Below are positions 15,265 to 24,500 of a stretch of 49,730 bases of DNA, piece by piece (position 1 is the first letter of the stretch; each line of letters begins with the position of its first letter). Origin of the DNA: a virus. Made by a program: the position numbers and the translations under genes. The DNA lies in the IMG/VR virus record IMGVR_UViG_3300045976_000084, positions 1-49,730 of that record; one strand, given 5' to 3'. The notes beneath the pieces were generated by a model that did not search any database, was not told the origin of the DNA, and was given only the letters and a program-made list of their open reading frames with translations.

Positions 15265-16965
15265 TTGGCCTCGGCTCTTCGACAAATCTTCGCCTCTTTT
15301 GGTGTCGAGTTCGACGCGGAAGCGCTCGAAAAAGGCAACAAGAAGATCGACGAATCCAAGAAGAAGCTCCGCGAGCTTGGAGAGTTCGTGCTCGAGGCCT
15401 TCGCGGTCGAAAAGCTCGGCGAGTTCACGCTCGGCATGGCCGAGCAAGCCGAGCAGATCGAGCACACCGCACAAGCTACCGGCCTCGCGACGGAAGAACT
15501 CCAGGCCTGGCAGTTCGGCGCTAAAAAGGCGGGGCTCGAGAACGAAGAGTTCACAGCGGCCCTCCGCCGCTTGAGCCTCGCGCTCGCGGGCGGCAAGAAC
15601 GAGCTCGGCACGCAATCCGCCTTGCTCACGAAGCTCGGAGCGACCACGCAAGGCGCGCACGGGCAGGCCGTTTCCCTCGCGGACGTTCTGCCCAAGATCG
15701 CGGACGAGTTCGCGAAGATGCCCGACGGCCCGAAGAAAGCGGCCGAGGCAACCGCGCTCTTTGGGCGCCAGGGCGCACGCCTGATCCCGCTCCTGAACAA
15801 GGGCGCGGAAGGCGTGCTCGCGCTCAAGGAAGAGCTCAACGAGCTCGGGGGCGGGTTCTCGCCAGAATTCATCGAAGAGTCCTCGAAGCTGATCGAGCAG
15901 ACTCGCCGGCTCGAACAGGGCTGGACTTCGCTCAAGGTCAAGCTCGCCGGCTACTTGCTCCCGGCCGTGGACGCGGTAGTCGGCGGCTTGATCAAGTTCG
16001 TTTCTTGGGGCGGCAAGCTCGCCCAAGAAACGAACATCGTCACGGCCGCACTCGTCGCGCTCGGGATCAAGGGTGCTGCTTCGTTGATCTCGTTGGCCGT
16101 AGCGAACGCGCCGCTCTTGCTCGAGTTCGGGCTGATGGCGGCGGGGATCGGTCTAGTCGCGCTCGCGATCGACGAGCTGATCACTACATGGCAAGGCGGA
16201 GACTCGCTCATCTCGCGCGCTATTGACAAGATCTTCGGCGCGGGCTCGACCGCGCGCGCGGTCGCGTGGATTAAGTCGATCGGCAACGGCATCGCGGAGA
16301 TGTTCTCCGAAGCCGCGAACGATACTGAGGCCTATCACGAGACCTGGCAAAAGGCGCTCGCGGGGATCGAGAGCGATACGGACGGTTTCGGCGGGTACTG
16401 GTCGGGGTTCCTTGCTGCGGCCACGGACACGTTCTTTGCGACCGTCAACGGACTCTCGAACGGGTGGGAAGGCTTCGGCAATTTCATGTCCGGGATCATT
16501 GACGGTCTCGGGTTCTCGTTCGAGGTCGTTTGGGACAACATCAAATATGCCGGGCTCGGTGTGGCAGCTGCGCTGTCCGATGCGTTCCAAAACTTCTTGG
16601 CGAGCCTAGGCCCAGTCACGGACCTGGCGAAGAAGCTCGGCGTGGACGTGAGCGCGGGGCACGCGGGCGCCGATCTGGCCGCAGACAAGGCCTCGCACGA
16701 CAAGGCGCGCTTGGCGGAAGCGGAGGACATAGACGCGCGCATCCGCGGCACCGGCAAGTATGCACCGAAGGCCAAGCCCGGCTCCGCGGCGCCCGAAGGC
16801 GGCGGAGACACGACCGTCAACGTCAACCACGTGACGAACGTGACCGTGCCAGGCGGCACGCCTGGCCACGTGGCGAAGCAAGTCGGCCGCGCGTCGTCGC
16901 AAGGTGCCGCGAACACGCACCGAGCGGCAGCTAACGCTCTCGCGCAAGGAGCGCCGAAGAAATGA
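15265..16965 (+). CDS. Tape measure protein, 566 aa
   Basis: The N-terminal ~150 residues are helical and Lys/Glu-rich (EKGNKKIDESKKKLRELG). A hydrophobic central region (about 228-310, including AALVALGIKGAASLISLAVA and LMAAGIGLVALAIDELI) is typical for tape measures that later enter the host membrane. The C-terminus is Ala/Gly-rich. It follows the frameshifted chaperone and precedes baseplate genes. Its short length implies a relatively short tail. The TTG start is supported by GGAG seven bases upstream and by lying three bases after the fusion stop. Confidence 0.85.
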   Translation: MASALRQIFASFGVEFDAEALEKGNKKIDESKKKLRELGEFVLEAFAVEKLGEFTLGMAEQAEQIEHTAQATGLATEELQAWQFGAKKAGLENEEFTAALRRLSLALAGGKNELGTQSALLTKLGATTQGAHGQAVSLADVLPKIADEFAKMPDGPKKAAEATALFGRQGARLIPLLNKGAEGVLALKEELNELGGGFSPEFIEESSKLIEQTRRLEQGWTSLKVKLAGYLLPAVDAVVGGLIKFVSWGGKLAQETNIVTAALVALGIKGAASLISLAVANAPLLLEFGLMAAGIGLVALAIDELITTWQGGDSLISRAIDKIFGAGSTARAVAWIKSIGNGIAEMFSEAANDTEAYHETWQKALAGIESDTDGFGGYWSGFLAAATDTFFATVNGLSNGWEGFGNFMSGIIDGLGFSFEVVWDNIKYAGLGVAAALSDAFQNFLASLGPVTDLAKKLGVDVSAGHAGADLAADKASHDKARLAEAEDIDARIRGTGKYAPKAKPGSAAPEGGGDTTVNVNHVTNVTVPGGTPGHVAKQVGRASSQGAANTHRAAANALAQGAPKK

Positions 16966-17675
16966 TCACGATCACGTACGAGGACGACTCGGGCGCGGTC
17001 GTTTCGATCAAGTTCGACGTGGACACGCAAGAGACGCACGAGCTAGCGAACATCATTACAGAGCACCCGGTCGAAAAAGGCGCGGACATCTCGGACAACA
17101 TCCAGCCCCAACTCGACCAGTTCACGATCGAGGGATACGTCTCGGACGCGCCCACGTTTTCGAACCCGGGCATCGTGGACGTAGCTACGTTCTCGGGGGT
17201 TGAGCTCCAGATTTCTGCACACCCATTGCCGCAGCAGTTCACAGCGGCCGCAGCCGTTGGCGCGCTAGGTAACCTCGTGTTCGGCGGGGGAGGCAACCCG
17301 ACCGCTACCATGATGACGTTCGACGAGCTGCCCTCGCGCAAAAAGGCGCTCTACGACCTCTTGCGCGACGTGCGCGACAACGCGCGAGTGTGTCGCGTGA
17401 TCACTGCAATGCACGAATACGAGGACATGGTCTTGCAGTCGCTCACGTCGACGCGCACGCCGGAAGCGGGCTCGGGCGCTGTGTTCTCCGTGGTTATGAA
17501 ACAGATCCGTTTCGTCACGAGTGACGTGACCGTCGCGCCCGAGCCCACGGAAAAGCTCGGCGCCGCACCGGTTTCGGTCGGCTCGAAGAACGCGGACGAA
17601 GACAAGCTCGCCGAGAAAAAGAAGAGTCTCGCCGCGAAGATCTTCGACGCTGGGACAAGCGCGCTGGGGTTCTGA
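16962..17675 (+). CDS. Distal tail (Dit-like) baseplate protein, 237 aa
   Basis: Comes right after the tape measure with ATGA overlap. The N-terminal part is beta-rich (ITITYEDDSGAVVSIKFD), the middle contains DNIQPQLDQFTIEGYVSDAP, which resembles Dit-like phage tail proteins, and the C-terminus is Lys-rich. It should help join tube, tape measure and baseplate hub. Confidence 0.75.
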   Translation: MITITYEDDSGAVVSIKFDVDTQETHELANIITEHPVEKGADISDNIQPQLDQFTIEGYVSDAPTFSNPGIVDVATFSGVELQISAHPLPQQFTAAAAVGALGNLVFGGGGNPTATMMTFDELPSRKKALYDLLRDVRDNARVCRVITAMHEYEDMVLQSLTSTRTPEAGSGAVFSVVMKQIRFVTSDVTVAPEPTEKLGAAPVSVGSKNADEDKLAEKKKSLAAKIFDAGTSALGF

Positions 17676-18049
17676 TGATCGTCGTCATACCGACCGTTAC
17701 CGATCAGCCATATTACTCGTTCCGAGTGCGGCTCGAGGGGCGCGATTTCGGTTTCTCTGTCCAGTACTCGACGCGGCAAGACCTCTACTATTTATCGATC
17801 GCCGATTCATCGGGCACGCCGCTCGTGACGGGGCTGAAGCTCGTCACAAACTGGCCCTTGCTCGAGTACTACCAGGCTGATCCGCGGCTGCCTCAGGGGG
17901 AGCTCTTCGCCATGAGCACCACGACCAACACCAGCCCCGCACACTTCGGCGAACTCGGCGCGGGCAAGCGTGTCGAGCTAACCTATTTCGAGCAAGCGGA
18001 CGCGCTTGCCTTCCGCGCGCAGCGCGACGCGAGCACGTCCGGTGCCTAA
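17675..18049 (+). CDS. Baseplate plug-like protein, 124 aa
   Basis: Small beta-rich protein between Dit-like and hub genes; segments QPYYSFRVRLEGRDFGFSVQ, YSTRQDLYYLSIAD and TGLKLVTNWPLL match the phage baseplate plug family found at this place in DUF3383-type myophages. It overlaps neighbours by TGATG upstream and by 8 bp downstream. Confidence 0.8.
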   Translation: MIVVIPTVTDQPYYSFRVRLEGRDFGFSVQYSTRQDLYYLSIADSSGTPLVTGLKLVTNWPLLEYYQADPRLPQGELFAMSTTTNTSPAHFGELGAGKRVELTYFEQADALAFRAQRDASTSGA

Positions 18050-18917
18050 GCTTTTCGGACGCAAGGCGCGCATCGTTGTGGGCACGAGCGCTACCGAAGG
18101 GATCGACGTATCCCAGCACCGATGCTCGTTCGAGGTCACGAAGACGCTCAAGCCGCTACCGAATTCGTGCACGCTCAAGATCTACAATCTGAGCCAAGAC
18201 CAGCGTGGGCAGATCGCCAAGCTCGCTCCGCCGACCGCTTCCGGCAACGCAAACTCGGCACTCGCGGGCGTGCCCGTGCTGATCGAAGCTGGCTATGTCA
18301 CGACCGACCTAGCCCAAATATTCTTGGGCGATTTGCGCGTCGCGTACTCGGCGAAAGAAGGCGCGAACGATTGGGTGACGACGATCGAGTCAGGCACCAA
18401 CGAGAAAGCGATCAAGACGGCGCGCGTGAACGTCACGATCGGGCCGAAGGCCGGCGCGGACACGGCGCTGCGCGCGATCGTCAAAGCGCTCGGGGTGGGT
18501 GATGGCAACGTGGCCGGGACCGTCGCGAAGCTCAAGAGCGCGGGAGTCGCGCGGATGCTCACGAACGGGCTCGTCCTGTCGGGGCAGGCCTCGTTCCACA
18601 TGACGAACTTTTGTAAGTCCGCCGGACTCGAGTGGTCGATCCAAGACGGCGCGCTTCAGATTCTGGACAAGGACAAGGCCTTGTCCACGTTTGCCGTTCT
18701 GCTTTCTCCGGATACGGGCCTGCTCGAGAGCCCGAGCGTGGATCACATGGGCCTGATGAGCGCCAAGTGTCTGCTCAATCCGAATATTCGCCCCGGTACT
18801 TTAGTGACCATTGACTCACAGCAAGTCAAGGGCACGTACCGAGTAGTGAAGTGCAAATACGAGGGGGACACGTACGACGATCCATGGTGGATCATGCTCG
18901 AAGGCAAGCGTTACTGA
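18042..18917 (+). CDS. Baseplate hub protein, 291 aa
   Basis: Start at GTG 18042 is chosen because it overlaps the preceding TAA and gives PKLFGRKARIVVG as a natural N-terminus. The region CSFEVTKTLKPLPNSCTLKI followed by YNLSQDQR is typical of phage hub proteins, and later strands with GTLVTIDSQQVKGTYRVVKC fit a gp27/gp44-type beta-barrel. The hub holds the spike and opens the tube upon contraction. Confidence 0.75.
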   Translation: MPKLFGRKARIVVGTSATEGIDVSQHRCSFEVTKTLKPLPNSCTLKIYNLSQDQRGQIAKLAPPTASGNANSALAGVPVLIEAGYVTTDLAQIFLGDLRVAYSAKEGANDWVTTIESGTNEKAIKTARVNVTIGPKAGADTALRAIVKALGVGDGNVAGTVAKLKSAGVARMLTNGLVLSGQASFHMTNFCKSAGLEWSIQDGALQILDKDKALSTFAVLLSPDTGLLESPSVDHMGLMSAKCLLNPNIRPGTLVTIDSQQVKGTYRVVKCKYEGDTYDDPWWIMLEGKRY

Positions 18918-18953
18918 CTTTCGCAAGTCGCTAAACGGTGCTATCTTACGTGG
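18916..18953 (+). promoter_or_regulatory. Operator-promoter inside the baseplate block, leaderless start
   Basis: GACTTTCGCAAGTCGCTAAA at 18916-18935 is one base from the perfect palindrome. TTTCGC (18919-18924), 17 bp, TATCTT (18942-18947) then only six bases to the GTG at 18954. The hub stop codon overlaps the element. Confidence 0.7.
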
Positions 18954-19580
18954 GTGACTCTGTCCGACTTGGAGCTGCCCGATCTGCTTTCGCAGGTTCA
19001 AGAGTCGCGGCTGCTCGACGTGTGGACGGCGCTGCCTGGAATAGTGCAGAGCTACGACCCGAGAACGAACACGGCGAGCGTTCAGCCTGCCGTCAAGCGC
19101 CGTCTCGAAGACGAAGACGGCGATCCCGTGCACGAGCAAATACCGGTGTTGCCGAGCGTGCCCGTCGTGTGGCCCGGCGGGGGCGGCTTCGAGCTCCGGT
19201 TCCCTCTGGCGAAGGGCGATTCCGTGCTTTTGGTGTTCAGCCAATGGGCGGACGGAGCATGGCGCGAAACGGGACAGGTCTCCGAGCCCGTGGACGTGAC
19301 GAAGCACGGCCCGAGCTACGCCAAGGCATTCGCCATGTCGCGTGCGGCGAGCTACCCGAGCGCAGATCCGCAGCTGATCGCGCCGAGTCCGTTCGTCGTG
19401 GGCGACTTGGCAGCCGCAAAGCTCTTGGCAGTAGCGGAAAAGGTCGACCAGAACCTGAACTCACTCAAGACCTGGCTCGATGCTCACACGCATCCGGCGC
19501 CCGGCGGCGCGACTAGTCCGCCTGCCGCCCCGTCTCCCAGCCCCGCCGCGACCGCGTGCGCGAAGCTGAAATCCGAATGA
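18954..19580 (+). CDS. Baseplate spike protein (Gp138 N-terminal-like), 208 aa
   Basis: Segments PGIVQSYDPRTNTASVQPAV, IPVLPSVPVVWPGGGGFELR and PLAKGDSVLLVFSQWADGAW form the conserved OB-like N-terminal domain of Gp138-type spike proteins. The C-terminal part has HTHPAPGG, a motif common at the ends of spike proteins where His residues can bind a metal ion at the tip. The spike pierces the outer envelope. The gene has its own promoter immediately upstream and no ribosome site, consistent with leaderless translation from GTG. Confidence 0.8.
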   Translation: MTLSDLELPDLLSQVQESRLLDVWTALPGIVQSYDPRTNTASVQPAVKRRLEDEDGDPVHEQIPVLPSVPVVWPGGGGFELRFPLAKGDSVLLVFSQWADGAWRETGQVSEPVDVTKHGPSYAKAFAMSRAASYPSADPQLIAPSPFVVGDLAAAKLLAVAEKVDQNLNSLKTWLDAHTHPAPGGATSPPAAPSPSPAATACAKLKSE

Positions 19581-19936
19581 TCGCCGTACGCTATCCAGCG
19601 GGCGATCTTGCCCTCACGTCCGGTTCAGCTCGGGCAATCGACGGGTCAGCCTACGCGAAGCAGAAAGTAGCCGTCCGCTGCCAGTTCTATTTGGGCGAGT
19701 GGTTCCTGAACTCGAAAGAAGGCATTCCCTATTTCCGTGACGTGCTCGTGAAGAACCCGAATCCGGACACGGTCCGCTCGGTGTTCCGGCGCACGATCTT
19801 GTCAGTGCCCGGAATCGTTTCGGTCGACTCGCTCAAATACTCGCTCGACTCCCAGACGCGTATTGCGTCGATTTCGTTCCAAGCGACCTATCAAGACGGC
19901 CAACCCGAGCCCGTCTCTCTGGAATTCGTGCTTTGA
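19577..19936 (+). CDS. Baseplate wedge protein (gp25 / gpW-like), 119 aa
   Basis: Start ATG 19577 overlaps the TGA of the spike gene. Segments VAVRCQFYLGEWFLNSKEGI, PYFRDVLVKNPN and VPGIVSVDSLKYSL match the gp25-like lysozyme-related wedge fold, which initiates sheath assembly; the family has usually lost lysozyme activity. Order spike-gp25-J matches P2, Mu and related phages. Confidence 0.85.
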   Translation: MIAVRYPAGDLALTSGSARAIDGSAYAKQKVAVRCQFYLGEWFLNSKEGIPYFRDVLVKNPNPDTVRSVFRRTILSVPGIVSVDSLKYSLDSQTRIASISFQATYQDGQPEPVSLEFVL

Positions 19937-21117
19937 CTTACGGACTCACCCCGACCGGCTTCGCGCCGAAGCCGTTGCAAGTGATCTTGCAAGAGCTCTC
20001 GGACGACCAAAAAGCGGATATCGATCCGAACTGGGATACGTCCAGTGACTCTCCGACCGGGCAGCAAAACGGCACGTTTGCTCGGCAGATCGCGCTCGGC
20101 TGGGAAGCACTGCAAGCGGCAAACGACGGCTTCGATCCGGATAAGGCCGAAGACGATTCGCTGATTGCCGTGTGCAAGATCACTGGCACTGTGCCGCGTA
20201 CGGCATCTCTGACGACGGTCGTTTGCTCGTGCAACTTGGACTCGGGCACTGTGCTCCTATCAGGCGTGCATTTCGCCAACGTGGCGGGCAAGCCGGACGT
20301 GCGCGTGACGCCCGTGAGCGACTACACGGCCGCGACCAGCGGGTTGCAAGACGTGACTTTCCAGGCAGAAGTGGCCGGGCCAGTCGTGATCGACGCGGGG
20401 AGCGTGACCGTAATCAATGTCGGCCCGACTGGCTGGCACTCGGTGACGAACGCGCTCGACGGCGTGACTGGCCTCGCCCAAGACACCAACGAGACGCTAC
20501 GCGCCCGGCGCTTCGCCGAGCTCTCCAAAGCCGGCAAGACCACTGCGAAGGCGTTGCGCGGCGCTCTGCTCTCGCTTGTCGTGGGCGGCGTGCAACCAAT
20601 CCTCACGTGCACGATCAACGTGAACGAGACGGACGCGACGGACGCGAACGGCCTAGCTCCGCACTCGCTCGAGTGTGTGATCCACGACTCGCCCGCAGTC
20701 GACAACAATCTGATCGCACAAACGATCTGGGACAACAAAGTCCCCGGCTGCCCGGCGCGCGGGACCTCTTCGGGCACTGCAACCGACTCGGACGGGGACA
20801 CGCACGTCGTGGGCTTCTCTCGCCCCACGGCCCGCCCGATCTATTTGTCGTATCGCATCAAGGTCAGTTCCGTTTCGGCGTACGTCGGAGACGCGGCGTT
20901 CAAAGACGCGGTCGTCTCCGCGCTGCGCGCCAAAGCAGGCGCGGGGAATCCGGTGCTCTTCTGGGACGCGTCGAACGCGGCGCAACAATCTGGCGTGTCG
21001 AACGCGTCTGTCACGCTCGGGTTCTCCGCAAGTCCAATCGGAACAGCAGACCTCGTGCTCAATTCACGCGACCTCGCCGACTTCGACACTTCACGAATCG
21101 TGGTGACGCATGTCTAA
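19933..21117 (+). CDS. Baseplate J-like wedge protein, 394 aa
   Basis: The TTG start overlaps the upstream stop (TTGA). The sequence MTYGLTPTGFAPKPLQVILQ and NGTFARQIALGWEALQ is the characteristic N-terminus of Mu gp47/P2 gpJ homologues. GVTGLAQDTNETLRARRFAE (about residues 175-194) is the most conserved motif. It forms wedges around the hub and connects to the fibres. Confidence 0.9.
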   Translation: MTYGLTPTGFAPKPLQVILQELSDDQKADIDPNWDTSSDSPTGQQNGTFARQIALGWEALQAANDGFDPDKAEDDSLIAVCKITGTVPRTASLTTVVCSCNLDSGTVLLSGVHFANVAGKPDVRVTPVSDYTAATSGLQDVTFQAEVAGPVVIDAGSVTVINVGPTGWHSVTNALDGVTGLAQDTNETLRARRFAELSKAGKTTAKALRGALLSLVVGGVQPILTCTINVNETDATDANGLAPHSLECVIHDSPAVDNNLIAQTIWDNKVPGCPARGTSSGTATDSDGDTHVVGFSRPTARPIYLSYRIKVSSVSAYVGDAAFKDAVVSALRAKAGAGNPVLFWDASNAAQQSGVSNASVTLGFSASPIGTADLVLNSRDLADFDTSRIVVTHV

Positions 21118-21526
21118 CGGACAAGTCGGCTTTGCTCTGTCGACGGAGGAATATCTCCAGATCCTGACTACGTTTTCTTCGCAGCAATATCCGATCGCGG
21201 CGGTTTCTGCGGAGCCAGGGTGGGAGGTTGTCAGCTCTTTTTCGATTCCCACGACCGCGCAAGCTTTGCTCGATCTGGTCGGACTGGTCTCAGATTCATC
21301 GCTCACCCTGACCGTTCGTCTGTACTGCGTGACCTCTGGCAGAGAGGGCGAGGTCTTGGGGTCTCGGATCTCGCTCACGAGCACGCTCGACACAGAACAG
21401 ATCTCGCAGCTCTTCACCCTTCAGGGTGGGGGAACTCTGTATCAGCTGCAAGCACAAGTAGTCGGTAATTCTGGCGACGACTACTTCGGGATCGTTCGAC
21501 GCTGCTTCCCGGTCGGAGTGCGATGA
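21110..21526 (+). CDS. Hypothetical baseplate-region protein, 138 aa
   Basis: ATG overlaps the J gene by 8 bp. The protein is beta-rich, with repeating Thr/Ser/Leu strands (SLTLTVRLYCVTSGREGEVL, TLYQLQAQVVGNSGDDYF). Position between wedge J and the fibre genes suggests a virion protein linking baseplate to fibres. No family recognised. Confidence 0.65.
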   Translation: MSNGQVGFALSTEEYLQILTTFSSQQYPIAAVSAEPGWEVVSSFSIPTTAQALLDLVGLVSDSSLTLTVRLYCVTSGREGEVLGSRISLTSTLDTEQISQLFTLQGGGTLYQLQAQVVGNSGDDYFGIVRRCFPVGVR

Positions 21527-21762
21527 ACACTGCGAAGTTCCTGATGCAGGCTCGCTCGAGCGCGGACGGTCATTTGTACACGTGGCGCGCGCTGACTCGA
21601 GACTTCCTTGGCGTCGGCTACACGGGACCGGGCTCCCCGTTGGACGTGTGCGTCGCGGGCGGGGGCTTCGAGTATGTCCCGACAGTGCCGGACAAGTCGA
21701 TCACTCTTTCGGACGGCTCCTACGTCGTTCTCTCTGATGGCTCCTACGCGGTGACAACATGA
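21523..21762 (+). CDS. Small tail protein sharing the fibre N-terminus, 79 aa
   Basis: The first ~42 residues (LMQARSSADGHLYTWRA, FLGVGYTGPGSPLD) are clearly paralogous to the start of the esterase fibre at 22952. The rest is short and contains a repeated LSDGSYVV / LSDGSYAV unit. This looks like an attachment module on its own, possibly a fibre adaptor or the stub of a former fibre whose distal part was replaced by the next gene. Coupled on both sides by ATGA overlaps. Confidence 0.65.
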   Translation: MNTAKFLMQARSSADGHLYTWRALTRDFLGVGYTGPGSPLDVCVAGGGFEYVPTVPDKSITLSDGSYVVLSDGSYAVTT

Positions 21763-22952
21763 CCACGACTCTGCACAAAGTAGCTCCGACCGCCGATATT
21801 CACGCGATCACGGGGCTGTCCTACGCGAACGCAAGCGCGCGGCTGACCGCGGGCGCGACACTCGACTCCACAAACATCGATCGAGTTGCGCACCAGACGG
21901 ACAATGATACCTATTGGGTGTTCTTGGGCGCAGGAGTGTGGCGTCTGCTCGGCACGAATCGCCCGATCATCACGGATTCGACCACGGCGCGCACGTTCGG
22001 CATGTCAGACGCCGAAGCGTACTTTCGTTTCACGAATGGCGCTTCGATCACTGGAACCATTCCGCCGAACTCTTCTGTAGCTTTTCCGATCGGTACGGTC
22101 CTGGAGTGCTGCCAGGCGGGTGCTGGTCAGTTCTTGTTTGCAGCAGGCGCAGGCGTCACGTTGGGACCTGGCACGAACTTCGGCACGGCTGGCGTGGGCA
22201 AAGTGATCCGCGCGCGCAAGGTCGCAACCGACACTTGGGATATTTCTGGGGACACCGCGGCCGGCGGCTTTGCTGGGAACTTCGCAAGCCTGTTCTCAAG
22301 CGTGAGCGTGCTCCAGTATCTGCGCTCGGACCTCGGCTTGAGCGTCACGGGCTCGGTCGTGAATTCTTGGGCGGATCAGAGCGGCAACGCGCGCAACGTA
22401 TCAGAAGGCACCGCAGGCGTGGGCATCGGCGGCGTGACGACGGGTCTCAGCAGTCACGCGGGCATCGGCTCGAACGGGTCTACTCAGTTCGGCAAATATA
22501 CCCAGTTCGAGCCCGCGAATCCATATTGCATTCTTTGGGTCGGCCGTTTGCTCGCGACTCCGAGCTCTCCGGGTCAGCTCTTTGGCGATAACGGCGGCGC
22601 AGCGGGTAACGTGACCTTCGCAACGGGCGGCTCGAACAATCTCTACATCAACAACGGCGGAACGCTAGGGCCGTTGCTGCAGACCACCAGTCAATGGATC
22701 CGCGGCATCGCGCGCTTCGTGAACGACGGAAACGACTACCTAAAGGCAGGCTCTTCGACTTCGTCCACTGGCTCCGCGGGCAACGCGGCTGGCTCGGGTC
22801 CGCGTGGCATCTTCGCACGAGGAGGAGGTGGCGCTCCTTTGAGCTACGAGCTGCTTCTGCGCCTTGTTCTGTCGGGCGAGCCGAACTCGAGTGAGAAGAC
22901 TGCGTTCGATTCCGCGGTGACTTCGTTCTACGGCGCTTCAGTGCAGGTTTGA
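21759..22952 (+). CDS. Tail fibre with LamG/concanavalin-like domain, 397 aa
   Basis: The N-terminal ~150 residues contain TYWVFLGAGVWRLLG and FAAGAGVTLGPGTNFGTAGV, a beta-structured shaft seen in phage fibres. From about residue 190, LGLSVTGSVVNSWADQSGNA and the later YELLLRLVLSGEPNSSEKTA fit a jelly-roll LamG-type domain (a carbohydrate-binding fold). It is a probable receptor-binding protein. It ends TGATG with the esterase fibre. Confidence 0.7.
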   Translation: MTTTLHKVAPTADIHAITGLSYANASARLTAGATLDSTNIDRVAHQTDNDTYWVFLGAGVWRLLGTNRPIITDSTTARTFGMSDAEAYFRFTNGASITGTIPPNSSVAFPIGTVLECCQAGAGQFLFAAGAGVTLGPGTNFGTAGVGKVIRARKVATDTWDISGDTAAGGFAGNFASLFSSVSVLQYLRSDLGLSVTGSVVNSWADQSGNARNVSEGTAGVGIGGVTTGLSSHAGIGSNGSTQFGKYTQFEPANPYCILWVGRLLATPSSPGQLFGDNGGAAGNVTFATGGSNNLYINNGGTLGPLLQTTSQWIRGIARFVNDGNDYLKAGSSTSSTGSAGNAAGSGPRGIFARGGGGAPLSYELLLRLVLSGEPNSSEKTAFDSAVTSFYGASVQV

Positions 22953-24493
22953 TGTCTGTATTGATGCAAGCTCGCTCCAGCGTCGACGGCCGCGTCTATT
23001 CGTGGCGCGCTGCGAGTGTCGATTACGCTGGCGCGGGCTTCCCCGGCCCAGGGCTGCCTTTGGATCCGGCTGTGTGTACGCGCGGGATCCGGCCCAGGCC
23101 GTTTCAAGCCTTGAGCCTGATTGGCGTGGCTTCGGCCGAGGCAATCGGTTTGCCTACTGTCGTTCGCGCGCCCGCTTTGCCTCTCGCGCCAAGCGACGTG
23201 ATCGCGTGGTTCGACGGCGATCAGCAAGCCTATTCCGATCTGGCGGGCACGACTCAGCAGAACACGCCTGGCGGCACGCTCGGCCGCGTCAACGAGACAT
23301 CTCCACTCACCGCGAACTGGCAGGGCGCGAGTTCAGCGCAGCGCGCGCTGAAAGACGCCTACGGCGTGCGCTCGTATTTCTACGGTTCTAGCTACCCCGG
23401 GATGCAACTGGTTCGGGGCGCGGCAACCGTGAACATGCAGGACGTTACGATCGTTGCGTCCTACCTCGAGCGAGACGGTCTGGGCGGGCCGACGATGGGT
23501 CTGCTCGGCACGACCAGCGCGCCATTCTGGGGAATGTACGGCGGGGCCGGGGGTCTCGGCGGATACGTGAACCAAAGCCCGCTAGCTTCTGGCCTGACCC
23601 CGCCACGCGGGCAGAAATGCTCTGTCGTGATGCGCATGACTCCGACTGCGCTCAAGACTTCGCTCTTGACGGGCGGCGTCACTACCTCGAGCACGGTTGC
23701 CGTTACGGTCACGGCGGGGTCTGCAGGCGCGGGCGGCTTTGCCCTGTTCCACGCAGGCGGCGGTGCGCAGGGCTACTATGGATCGGTTGCGCAACTCGTG
23801 ATCATCGGGCGTGCCGTGAGCGACTCGGAGGCAACCAGTTTGCTTGCCTGGGCCGATTCCAAGGCCATGCCCGAGGCATACCCAATCGGTCAGCCGCTGA
23901 TCGGGATCGTCGGGGACTCTATTGCTCGGGCTGGCGTGGGTGTGCAGTCGAATCAGGGTTGGTGGTCGCTGATGCTCCAGTCGCTACGCGGCGGCGTGGC
24001 TCCAGGCGCCGAGGCGTGCAATGTCGCGATCGTCGGCTCGGGTGTTGGCTCAGGCGGATCCGCACCATACTCCGCGCTGCTTCCGTTTCTGTCTTCGAGC
24101 CGAAAAAAGCAAGTCACGGTCGTCGCGATCGGCACGAACGATCTCGCGAATGGCAATAATACGGCCACGACGATCGCTAACATCTATGCCGTCTGTGACG
24201 CGCTCCGCGCGGCTGGTTCGAAGGTCGTGCTGCAAAACATCTTGCCGCGACAAGGGCTTTTCAACCTGCCCGGGACGCAAGCTTCTTTCAACGCGGCGCA
24301 AGCCACAGCGAACGCCGACTTTGCTGTCAATTGGGCTTCGCACGCCGATGCGTTCGTGGACGTAGCTTCCCTCACGGGCCTGAACGACCCGACGAACACG
24401 ACCTACTACCAATCGGACAAGGTTCACCCGACCGCGGCCGGAATGTCTGCGATGGCAACCCCGATCACGGCGGCTGTTGCCGGGCTTCTCTGA
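22952..24493 (+). CDS. Tail fibre/spike with C-terminal SGNH (GDSL) esterase domain
   Basis: Residues 1-45 are the attachment module shared with 21523-21762. A jelly-roll-like middle (about 80-300) begins DVIAWFDGDQQAYSDLAG and includes FWGMYGGAGGLGGYVNQS. The last ~200 residues are an SGNH hydrolase: block I GDS at about 318 (IVGDSIARAG), a Gly-rich block II (GSGVGSGGS), block III GTND at about 392 (IGTNDL) and block V DKVHPTAAG at about 489 giving the catalytic Asp-His. It should remove acyl groups from host surface polysaccharide during adsorption. Confidence 0.85.
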   Translation: MSVLMQARSSVDGRVYSWRAASVDYAGAGFPGPGLPLDPAVCTRGIRPRPFQALSLIGVASAEAIGLPTVVRAPALPLAPSDVIAWFDGDQQAYSDLAGTTQQNTPGGTLGRVNETSPLTANWQGASSAQRALKDAYGVRSYFYGSSYPGMQLVRGAATVNMQDVTIVASYLERDGLGGPTMGLLGTTSAPFWGMYGGAGGLGGYVNQSPLASGLTPPRGQKCSVVMRMTPTALKTSLLTGGVTTSSTVAVTVTAGSAGAGGFALFHAGGGAQGYYGSVAQLVIIGRAVSDSEATSLLAWADSKAMPEAYPIGQPLIGIVGDSIARAGVGVQSNQGWWSLMLQSLRGGVAPGAEACNVAIVGSGVGSGGSAPYSALLPFLSSSRKKQVTVVAIGTNDLANGNNTATTIANIYAVCDALRAAGSKVVLQNILPRQGLFNLPGTQASFNAAQATANADFAVNWASHADAFVDVASLTGLNDPTNTTYYQSDKVHPTAAGMSAMATPITAAVAGLL

Positions 24494-24500
24494 GGCGATC

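Noticed and set aside
21523-24493. Diversity-generating retroelement linked to the duplicated fibre modules
   Set aside because: No reverse transcriptase gene and no template/variable repeat pair were seen.
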